Origin: Phycomyces blakesleeanus NRRL 1555(-)
Taxonomy: Eukaryota; Mucoromycota; Mucoromycetes; Mucorales; Phycomycetaceae
DNA: 64,000 bases
NCBI RefSeq assembly: GCF_001638985.1
Contig: NW_017265151.1
Coordinates: 621,757 to 685,756, forward strand
Direction of reading: 5' to 3'
Each line of letters opens with the position of its first letter. Position 1 is the stretch's first letter. Under the pieces are notes generated by a model, which did no database searches, was not told the origin of the DNA, and was given only the letters and a program-made list of their open reading frames with translations. A program made the position numbers and the translations under genes. Positions 54,710 to 63,506 of this stretch are shown here, piece after piece.

Positions 54710-57700
54710 ATGAACACCAACTTCAATACCCCTATTGAAAAGATGTACTTGCTTAAAACAACTCTCTCATTCCCCGAGAATAATTATCCTGACAAGCAGA
54801 GTGTTCTTCAAGCCGTAAACAATTATGCCATTTCTAATAACTTCACCATTAAGATTAAGGATGGAAAATTCCCTATTCTTCACATTGCTTGTTCAAAGGC
54901 TGGTGGTTATTGTGACAAGCGCAATATAAGTGATGAGAAAAGAAAGAAGACGCCTAACTCTTCTCTTACTGAATGCCCCTATCTCTTAAGATTTTCTTAT
55001 AAGAAGAAGAGCAAAAGATATCTTCCTTTGCTCACCTATGGGGAAAACGAACATTGCCACAACCACCCTGTCACCCCTAAAAATTTGGCTTCTTCTCATC
55101 AAGGAAGAATGTCTCTTTTGACTGCTGAAGATGCCACTATTGCAAAGACAATGTTGGAGAGTCACGCCAAGTCCCGTGATGTTCAGAAGGCAACAAGTGA
55201 CAAGGTGACAGGAATGAGAAAGCTGAGGATCAGCGATATCAACAATCTCAAGTACAGTGCTACTCGTGGTGATGAGGAGTCTGCTCATGGCGCTACTGAG
55301 CTTATCAGAACAATGGAAGCAAAGGGATTTTCCATTCTCTACGAGTTTAATGAGAGAAATAGACTCACTTATATATTTTTTACGAATGATATAATGATCA
55401 AGAGAGCTCAACGTTTCCCCAATGTCTTTATTGTGGATGCTACATACAAGACAAACTGCGCGAAGATGTCATTGGTTTGCGTAGAGGGTGTCAGTAATCT
55501 AGGTGAAGAAAGGTTGAAGAGCTTTCCTGTGGCCTTTGCATGGGTAGCCAATGAGACAGAGAAGAGCTATGTTTGGTTTGTGAAGTCTCTGAAAGCAAAT
55601 ATTTTGGAGGGGGTTGATAAAGCCCCTATATTTGTTACAGACAAATGTAAAGCATTGATGAATGTGCTTGATTCCGAGTTTCCCTTGGCCAAGAAGCTTC
55701 TGTGTGGTTGACATATGATCAACAACATTGCCAAAATGGAAAAAAAAAACAATGAAGCCAGGAAAAGAAAAAGAGTTGTGCACACATTTAGTCAACAAAA
55801 TGATCTTCAGAGATAAACACAATATCTTTGATGAAAATCTTGAGCTTTTCAAATCGCTGTCATCTCAGAAAGATTTCCAAAGTAAAGAGCAGCTGGAAGA
55901 CAATAATGATGATTCTACAAAGGTTGTAGAAAAAAGAACTCTGGAAAAGTACTTTGAAGATGAGTGGATGCCGTGCAAGGAAAAGTGGGCTGGCTACCTC
56001 ACTAGTCAATTAAAACATTTTGACTATGTGACAACACAATGTGCTGAGAGTGGCCATAATGCTCTGAAAAGAAAAATCTCGGCTCTTCAGTCATTGAACT
56101 CTTAATTTGAGCAAATTTGCTCCTATCTTCTCCAGTTCGAGGGCGACTATCAGGACCTTGAGTTGAATGAGACAACTATCACAGATGCCAGAATATACCA
56201 TGAACCTCGCCTCTGTGGATTGATTCACTACGTCTCTAGAATTGGTTTGATCACCATCTGTGCTGAGCTTCTAGAAGAGGTTATACCTGGTGAGCTTTGC
56301 AATTGCAGAGTAAAAGTGGTGTTTGGTCTTTCTTGTCGCCATGATCTGCCAAGAGATTGTATGCTGCTATTATCAGACATTCCTGAAAGATGGATTCTGT
56401 CTTCTTCTTTGGGTGAACGTTTGAAGCAACTGGAATGTGACGTTTCTTTACAGAAAATCGACGTTGAAAAGCCTGCCCCATGAGTGAAATGTATAACAAA
56501 GCTTGAACAATTGTTTTGTCAGTGTGAAGGGAATCAACAAGTCCAGAATCTTATGGCAATGGTTGATGAACTTGTTGACAATGCCAGTGAAATAATTGAC
56601 CATTCAAATGTTGTATTTCCTTTGGCAAGTGAGGTCAAAGCTCCTGGAAGACCTAAGCACGTCAAAAGGAAAACTGCTCTCCCAAACGACTTTGTCCGTC
56701 ACAAGCACAGACATCTCCTTGTGCAAAAGAACAAAGTAAGCATACAACATACACAAACATGATTTCACAATCTAATACATATTTATTCTTTATTTTTTTA
56801 GAATGATATCAGAAGTATTTTGAAAGAAGGACTTAAAGAAGTGATGAAGGAGTTCTTAGAGGAGGAGCCTCTCAAAAAAAAGTACTTTATAATTGTTTTT
56901 TTTTGTGAAATTACAATGTAATATCTAATGCTTACTATTTCTAGTCATAAAAGAAATAAAAAAAGAAACCCAATTTGCTGAAAAACAAGAGCCTCTCAAA
57001 GAAGGTAATTTTTGATAACTTATAAATGAATCACAAAATATTTTGTATGGTTTGCTCACACATTGCATGTTTTCTCTATAGCTAAAACAACCAATTTCGC
57101 TAAAAAGCAAGAGCCTCTCGAAGAAGGTAACCGATAAGATATTTTACTAAAATTAAATACTAAATGTTACATTGTTTTTTGTTTCTTCTTAGCTGAAAAA
57201 TATTCCTCTGGAATTAAAAGACCTAAACATCTCCAAGACGACTACTGGCACAATTTGCCTAGTCCAAAAAAACAAAACAAAAATGTGCATGACTTTGCTC
57301 TGCCTGCTCAAATCGATCAAGCCACTATTTCGTTGACGTTTAACCCCAAGTCTGATGGTTGGTGCGGTTTCCGTGTATTTGCACACCTGAAAGAGGGTGG
57401 AGAGGATCAGTTTCCTTTGGTGAAGAAGAAGATATTGGCCACGATGGCAACCCATGGTAAACTTTACGAGCACAACTTTGGCATGGATGTTGCCAAAGTG
57501 ACAGAGGTCATTGCCTTTGGCTCCGAGATTGACCCTGCTCTTGGGGAAAATATCCCATCTTGCCCTTCCTCTGTGTGGTTCTCTGCACCAGACTGTGCTC
57601 AGATAATAGCTGACATCTATAATGAGCCTGTTTGTGTGTACTCAGACGATCAGAGCGTCTTGCCTGTAACTTTCCTTCCCCTCCATGATTGGAAGCCTCT

Positions 57701-58058
57701 CAAAAGAAAGTCATTGCCGATGGTCTTGCACCATGTACATGGGTGCCACTAGACAACAATTAAAGTGAAGCCTCATGTACATCGGTCCTGGCCTGAGGTA
57801 AATGCACTGTATTTTGATGCTATCCGTAGAGGGAGTATCATTGACTGCTTTTCCACAAGTTGGAATCATTGGGGTCAGTTCCCAAAGAACAAGTCTTATC
57901 TTTTACTCTCTACTACTACAACTACTACAATTACTACTACTGCCACTAACTCTCCTACAAATTCTCCCAAAATTCTTCTAATATTATTGACCTCACACAT
58001 ATATAACTTATCTATCTTTCTATCTTTTAATATACTTTACTCCTATTTTTTTCTTTAA
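54710..58058 (+). pseudogene. MULE-1 transposase fused to an OTU-like cysteine protease
   Basis: ATG at 54710 opens a FAR1/WRKY-GCM1-type zinc region (FTIKIKDGKFPILHIACSKA ... CPYLLRFSY ... HCHNHPV). Next is the MULE DDE domain with FIVDATYKTNCAKMSLVC, PIFVTDKCKALMNVLDSEFP and LLCG*HMINN, where TGA (55709) replaces the Trp of the CxWH motif. ESGHNALKRKI and a SWIM finger CNCRVKVVFGLSCRHDLP follow. After GRPKHVKRK the reading continues through short exons (56802-56881, 56945-57004, 57082-57126) into a long exon with an OTU-like protease: SDGWCGFRVFAHLKEGG (Asp/Cys), ADIYNEPVCVYSDD and MVLHHVHGCH followed by TAG (57750) where Trp fits. Two internal ORF breaks (56105, 56483) and a one-base A-run problem at 56881 complete the damage. 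Confidence 0.85.
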
Positions 58059-58864
58059 TTTTTTAACAAACACAATTGTACCCAGTCTGTCTTTAATTTT
58101 AATGTTACATGTAAAACCCAGATACGAATATTATTGGCATCCAACTAATTGGAAGACTATATAATTAGCTTTTATTTTTTGGAGTACAAAGTCTGTGCAT
58201 TTATAAGCAATCTGATTAAGATCTTCATCCAATCACAGACGTGAATTTTACCATAAAAGATGTAAAACAGAAATGACGCATAGCTTTTGATAGATTTCTG
58301 TCTTAATTCGAATGCTAAAGCTTGGATATTTTGCCGTATTGCTGAAAAAATACGTACATCTCTATATCCAAAATTTGAAGTTAATTTATTATGTTTTGGT
58401 TGAATAAACAAGCAAAATATACACTTTTTTTTCACGCTTTTAACCATTTGAGATAGATTGTTTTTGCTAATAAATATCTTTTCTACATAATAATATGATC
58501 TAAAACTTTTACTGAAACGATTTTTTACTATTTTCTATTGATATAAAGCATTTGCAAGTGATTTTTACTAATATTTTCAAATTGTTGTTTTTTTGTTTAA
58601 TCTTTCACAAATGAAATGTACAGAACTTTTGTAATTCACTCATTAAACGTGATTCAAAAAATATTACAAAACAAACAAATACTCACTTTATGCAGAAGGA
58701 ATCAACGAAACCAACCATCTTACTCTCATACTTCTATTTATTTTTTTGAACGAGTTATGAATTTTTTAAAAATAAATAAAAATGAAAATGAAAAGTTACA
58801 GACAAATGTTCTTCCACTTTTGCATGAATTTTCTTAGTGAATAAAGACAAGTGATTATACTGGA
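58059..58864. other. MULE-1 non-coding right part
   Basis: About 0.8 kb of A/T-rich sequence lies between the end of the OTU exon and the GC-richer terminal repeats. No gene can be supported. Short open frames here are Lys/Asn/Ile/Phe-rich and look like chance. Confidence 0.5.
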
Positions 58865-59033
58865 TGGGGACAGGGGGTGACTGTTTTTTGGGGGACAGGG
58901 TGTTACACACAGAAACGATGGATGTCTGCCGGACAAGTTAAAAGTAGTCACGCCTCTAATTATCTGCTGGACTACTCACTATAAGCTTGTGTAACACCCT
59001 GTCCCCATCATCCAAAAACCCCCTGTCCCCTAA
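58865..59033. repeat. Inverted-repeat pair in the MULE-1 right end
   Basis: Left arm 58865-58909 (GGGGACAGGGGGTGAC, then GGGGGACAGGGTGTTACACA) and right arm 58986-59033 (TGTGTAACACCCTGTCCCC, then CCCCCTGTCCCC) are imperfect reverse complements about 75 bp apart. They could form a strong hairpin. Similar CCCCTGTCCCC blocks occur near the left end (54430-54497). Confidence 0.85.
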
Positions 59034-59050
59034 GATTTATGCAGGTCAAA

Positions 59051-61764
59051 TGGCTTGCCAAAATTGGGTTGTTTGAGCGTTGGAAGATCGGCCAGGATGA
59101 GTTTAAGAGATCAAAAAGATTTTTCTTGGTCCTTGCCCCATATAAAGGGTGTTGTGGTATTTCAGGTACGAAACAATAGAAAAATAAAATATTTGATAAT
59201 AGGGACGTATAGAAATACTTTGAGACTGTATATAAGTTGTCTTTATTCATAAATAAAAAGTGTCCCTTTTTATAAGAAAACACAATCTGCTCTTGTCATT
59301 ACGTCTTAGTTTCTTAAGGCTTTCTTCCTTTACTATATTTGGTTATTAGAGTGTATTTACTGCTTAACTAGTGTCGGTGTTACAATTATGACATCAAGTC
59401 ATAAATCGTACTTCTTTAGCTCTTAGCTATTATTTTCTCTTTTATACTAGAGCTTTAGGACTTCCTACTAAATTAGCTCCATATCGATCTGACACAGTTT
59501 ACCCGGCAGTATGATATAATTATCTTAACAATCTTTAAGATATTATCTACAGTACTAACTGTAATAATTATTGGGCTGATTACTTAATCGTTTATATATA
59601 TTTTATACTGACAAGATGATAGCTACTACGCTATCCCAATATGAATATGTTCTTATATGTGATAAATCCAACATCCGAGTGTCTGGATCACCACAGGTGT
59701 GTCCTTGCATAGCAGCAAACGAAGAGGTTCCGAAATGATAACATACTGTGAGATGAACGTATGGTAAGCACCCACAATACCAAGAAAGCGCTTGATACCA
59801 TGGTAGTCAGTGAGAGCTGAGAGGGTCTTGATAGCAGCAGTCTTGAGTGGATCAGCCTTGATGCCTTTGTTGAATGCAATGAAATCCAGGTATTGGATGG
59901 AGGGTTTGCAGAACTGGTATTTAGACAACTTGATAGACAGGCTGACATTACTCAGATGGTAGAGAACAGTGTCAAGATCGTAGAGGTGTTGTTTGAGATT
60001 TGGTGAAAAAATGATAATATCATCAAGATAAGCAAGTGCACACTTCCAGCAAAGGTCCGAGAGAACATGATCCATAAGGGCTTGAAAGAAGGTGGGTGCA
60101 TTTTTCAATCCGAATGGCATGACAGTAAATTGAAAAATACCCTTCCTGCAAGTGATGGCTGTCTTAGATCTGTCAATTTTTGCAACGGAAATCTGCCAGT
60201 AGCCAGCAGCCAGATCCAAGGTGGAAAAAATGGTGGCAGAGTCAAGTGAATAGAGAGCTTCATGGAGGGGTACAAAGGTATGAGTGAAGGAGACCATTCG
60301 CTTGTTAAGTTCACAATAATCAACAACAACACAGATAGAGCCATCGGGCTTTGGAATGGCTTGAATTGGTGCACCCCATTGGGGAAAAGGACATGGTTCC
60401 AGGACGCCGTTAGCAAGCATTTCATCAACTTCAGTATCGAGAGCAACATCGACTTCCGGACGACCACAGCAAGGAGGAATAAAAACAGGTTTATTATCAG
60501 CGGTGTCAATAGTAAATTCCAATAAGTGAGTTGGCATTGGTCGTTTCGGGTTAGATGTTATAGCAGCCTCGTTCTTGCAAAGAATATCTTGAATAGCTGG
60601 GTCAAGAGACAATGCAAGTGCCAATGGAGTAGACTGCTTGGTATGAAGAACGGCTTGATATTCCTGAGGGTTAGCCAGTGGGAGAGACATAATCTCGCCG
60701 GTAGATTGCTTGAGAGAGATACGATTGGTTGTAGAATCGATGATTCCTCTGAGGATCTTGATGTTGTCCCAACCAAAGAGGATTTCATGGTGGACCTGGT
60801 CAACGACATGAAACCCAAGGGTGTGGCCGAAAACCAAGATGAAAACCTTGCCAAGCATCAGGTGGCGTTCTTTCTTAAAAGTCAAAAAAGAAAGAGCCAA
60901 AGAGCTGTCAACAGAGAGGTTCATTTTCTGGGCAATGTTGGCACGAATAGTCGAAATGTCAGCACCCATATCAACAAGAGCGGTAAGGGTCCCATCACCA
61001 ACTCGGAGATACGCAGTTGGGGACACCTCTTGATGGTGGTCGATGTCGGCCACTATGACTTGGTTGATAGTTCCAGTGGACGAAGGCTCCGAGGTAGTGG
61101 TGGGGTGCAAGAATTGTGATTGCAGTGAAAAAAGACCATCAAGCTCGTTATCAAACATTTCGCCTTCAGGAACTTGGGGGGCCTCCTGAGTTGCTGTGGA
61201 GGTTATGTTACGGACTTGCCAACGTGAGGGTTGGTTGCGAGATCCTCTTGAATTCCCGTTGTAAGGCAGCTTCGAGTATGACGACGTCCCAGAGTTCTTG
61301 CTACAGTCGATGGTTCGGTGACTGGCAGTCCAGCAGAGATTGCAAATCGGTTTGCCATCTTTAGTGTATGCCCTGAGATGTGGACGTGGCTGCGTTGTTT
61401 GTACTGCATCGATTTCCATTGGAACAGGTCCAGTGGCCAGTGTTCGTTCTGCCCGTAGTTCTGTAGGAGAATAATCAATGAGGCGTGCCCTGCGTTCTAC
61501 CTTGATAGCCACGTTGACAGTATCTGAAATGTCTTTGAGGACGCCATGAGCAAGGGTGGAACGGAGAGGCTCCAAATACAATGACTGTAGGAACTCAGCC
61601 ACCTGTTCTTCCACAGTGAAAGGTGTAGTAAGGAAGGTGTGAAGGTGTTCCCATTCAGCGGCATATTTGGCAATTGACTGGTCAGCGCGTTGGCGCAGCT
61701 TACGGAGCTTGGTGATGATGAGGCGGTCGTCCACAGTTGCTGGAGAAGCAAAACGCTGGAGCAA
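59051..61764 (-). pseudogene. Gypsy-A gag C-terminus, protease and reverse transcriptase
   Basis: A single 703-codon frame (61764-59653) plus the part beyond the solo LTR (59152-59051) carries a gag segment and a CX2CX4HX4C knuckle (CNLCWTASHRTIDC). The protease-like LTALVDMGADISTIRANIA has Met where the active-site Thr/Ser of DTG/DSG should be. RT follows with PKPDGSICVVVDYCELNKRM, YSLDSATIFSTLDLAAGYWQ, FGLKNAPTFFQALMD and the YLDD box (LAYLDDIIIFSP). The solo LTR cuts the frame at CKDTP; removing it restores FIWGKDQEKSF and then KLILADLPTLKQPNFGKPFD. A TGA follows KSF. Confidence 0.88.
59153..59695. repeat. Solo LTR (Gypsy-B-related family) inserted in Gypsy-A
   Basis: This 543-bp segment begins TGTGGTATTTCAGG and ends GTGTCTGGATCACCACA. 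GGTGT duplications lie at 59148-59152 and 59696-59700. The second half and several inner blocks (ATACTTTGAGACTGTATATA, TCTTTATT, AACACAATCTGC) match the Gypsy-B LTR, so it comes from a related but longer LTR family. No internal sequence remains. It splits the Gypsy-A RT/RNase H frame. Confidence 0.93.
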
Positions 61765-62133
61765 CTCGGCTTCAACAAGGTTCCAGAAGGATCTAGTCGT
61801 TGTGGGTAGCGTGGAAAGCCAGTTTCAAATAGCGGGTGGCATGCACTTTCTCAGGACCTTAACACAAGCATCCAAAGAAGCATCAACTGCTGCTGCTTCT
61901 TGCTTGAACTCATGGAGCCAGAAACGGAGATCGTGCGAGTTGGACAAAGGATTAACGTCAATACTCTTTACATTCTCGGACATGTGCCATGTAGAGAATT
62001 CAGACTGCTCTGTGGGAGGAGGAGTCGCGGTTTTTGATTTTCCAGAAGCCATAGAGGATACAGAGGATTCGGATTCGGATGGGATTAAAGGAATCGGTGT
62101 ACGCCAATTATCAAAGGAAGCCAGGGCAACCAC
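61765..62133 (-). pseudogene. Gypsy-A gag N-terminus
   Basis: The likely ATG is at 62052 (MASGKSKTATPPPTEQSEFS). The frame continues LRFWLHEFKQEAAAVDASLD and stops at a TGA (61825) in PPAI*NWLSTLPTTT, then carries on in phase as SFWNLVEAELLQRF into the long gag-pol frame. A capsid-like gag of the retrotransposon_gag type is likely from the downstream KLRQRADQSIAKYAAEWEHL. Confidence 0.75.
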
Positions 62134-62217
62134 AAAGAGAACAACGGGTTCTGAAGATCAGAATCCCAAGAAAGATAGAGAGAGAGTCCGGGAAGAATGA
62201 ACCAGAAGAAGAAGAAG

Positions 62218-62385
62218 TCTTTGGAGAACGATGTCCAATTAGAAGGGTTTGGAGAACTATGTCCAAGTAAGAGAAGGCAGAGTCTGGAGAACACGGTTCA
62301 GAGAAGCTTAAACGTCGAGAATCTGGAGAACTAGGTCCAGGAGATAGAAGGCAGAGAAAATCCGGAGAACTGGGTCTGAGAGAGG
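62218..62385 (-). repeat. Repeated GGAGAACNNNGTCC motif in the Gypsy-A leader
   Basis: Five copies of GGAGAAC(T/G)A(T/G)GTCC-like sequence (near 62221, 62249, 62285, 62325 and 62360 on the plus strand) lie between primer site and gag. In element sense they read GGAC-N-GTTCTCC. Confidence 0.7.
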
Positions 62386-62415
62386 GTTAGACGTTGTAGC
62401 TTAAAATGACTTTTA

Positions 62416-62432
62416 GACGGGTAGTCTCACCA
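62416..62432 (-). other. Gypsy-A primer-binding site
   Basis: Immediately inside the 5' LTR the minus strand reads TGGTGAGACTACCCGTC, which begins with TGG, complementary to a tRNA CCA end, and has a tRNA-acceptor-like composition. I cannot assign the tRNA without a tRNA set. Confidence 0.75.
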
Positions 62433-62729
62433 TGTAATGTGCGAGAAGTCACACAATAAGAGAATATGAATAGAACAAATATGAAGATAAAGATAATGTT
62501 TATTTGTTGGAATATTTGAGATATTTATATGTTTTGGGATATATAATATAATTGGTGAATGACTAAGAGACGATATTTGCTAAGTAGTTAGTACTAAGTG
62601 ATTTGTTACTAACTACTTCTTTGTCATTGCTTAGTCTACTAATCATTGCTTATTAACATTCTTAATAAGGCAATGCCTTATGATTGGATAATACTGGGAC
62701 TGAGTGTCAATTACAATCCAGTCCTGGCA
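62433..62729 (-). repeat. Gypsy-A 5' LTR (minus-strand sense)
   Basis: This 297-bp LTR runs TGTAATGTGCGAGAAG to GTCCTGGCA on the plus strand. Its length equals that of the partner LTR at 52386-52682, and CATT follows at 62730. Confidence 0.93.
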
Positions 62730-62755
62730 CATTTGGTCCTTCTATATTTTAAAAC

Positions 62756-62935
62756 AAGTACATGAATTACTCTCACACATGTAATCCACGATCGTAATTG
62801 TGTGCCCAATTGAAATTAACAATAGAGACAAGTAATCATTTAAATGTGAAGGGAATATCTGAATCTCGCACATATAATCCACGATCGTAATTGTGTGCTC
62901 AATTAAGATGAACAATAGGGACAAGTAGGTAAATT
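62756..62935. repeat. Tandem duplication of about 100 bp
   Basis: CACATGTAATCCACGATCGT and its continuation ATTGTGTGCCCAATTGA...GGGACAAGTA occur twice, near 62776 and 62868, with a few changes. No coding content. Confidence 0.75.
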
Positions 62936-63032
62936 TAGGGATTAAATGACACACCATATAGCAATTGAATTTATACAAGAAAACTTCTGGCTATCAAGAC
63001 AACTATAGAAATTTGAAAGGCTTTCAAAAATT

Positions 63033-63150
63033 TAGACAAGTGGGTAGAATAAACGGGTAGAATAAATGGGTAGAAAAAACGGGTAAAATAAACAGGTAAC
63101 ATAAACGGGTAGTATAAATGGGCAGAATAAACAGGTAGTATGAATGGGTA
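63033..63150. repeat. 13-14-bp tandem repeat (GGGTAGAATAAAC)
   Basis: About eight degenerate copies of GGGTAGAATAAAC / GGGTAGTATAAAT lie in a row. In the interval 62733-63506 I see these repeats and A/T-rich sequence but no gene. Confidence 0.85.
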
Positions 63151-63506
63151 GTAAATACCTAAAATTGATAACAGTATAAATAGCACATAAGAGACTTTAG
63201 GAAGAAGTGTTATCATAAATATTAGAGGATAAGTATATACAAATTATAAAAAAAAAAAGAAACTAAATCACAAGAGTGCTATTATTGCCACTTTGCTTTA
63301 ATCAAAGTTTTCAATTTTTGCATGGATCATTTTCGATTTTTCCTTTAATACAAAATCTTTACAAGAATAAAATATTGAAATAAACTTAGACGAACGGGGT
63401 TTTCTTTCTTTTCATAGTATGGTTATTGCTTCTTAAACTGTCCCAATGGGGACAACCGGTCTACCTCGTATATATATATATTTAGGTTATTATTTTTATT
63501 ATTATT

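Larger units (their letters stand above)
54343..59041 (+). mobile_element. MULE-1: Mutator-like element inserted in Gypsy-A
   Basis: Nine-base duplications CAGATCAAA (54334-54342) and CAGGTCAAA (59042-59050), with one mismatch, flank the element and fuse the Gypsy-A frame (GKPFDL / FDLFTDAA). The two ends are diverged inverted repeats: CAGCGATCTTAGAGGATGGG on the left, CATAAATCTTAGGGGACAGG on the right as reverse complement. Further CCCCTGTCCCC-type inverted blocks lie just inside both ends. The length of 4.7 kb and the 9-bp duplication are those expected for Mutator-like elements. Confidence 0.9.
52386..62729 (-). mobile_element. Gypsy-A: degenerate Ty3/gypsy element with nested insertions
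   Basis: Two 297-bp LTRs (52386-52682, 62433-62729), 4-bp duplications CATT (52382-52385 and 62730-62733), a tRNA-type primer site and a polypurine tract define the element on the minus strand. The internal region encodes gag, protease, RT, RNase H and integrase in that order but has many stops. It is interrupted by MULE-1 (54343-59041) and by a solo LTR (59153-59695). Without them the element is about 5.1 kb. A related solo LTR lies at 8433-8708. Confidence 0.92.

Noticed and set aside
2592..57752. UGA reassigned to tryptophan as an explanation for the many TGA codons
   Set aside because: Several TGAs sit at Arg positions, one sister copy has CGA at the same site, TAG also occurs at Trp positions, and Gypsy-B and the SANT gene use TGG with no internal TGA.
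57880..58058. Thr-rich tail of the OTU exon as part of the protease
   Set aside because: It is ACTACTACA-type simple repeat running into AT-rich DNA; the real end is probably shortly after the GQFPKNKSY region.
62416..62432. A tRNA gene beside the Gypsy-A LTR
   Set aside because: Only a 17-base tRNA-end complement is present; no cloverleaf can be built from the flanking bases.
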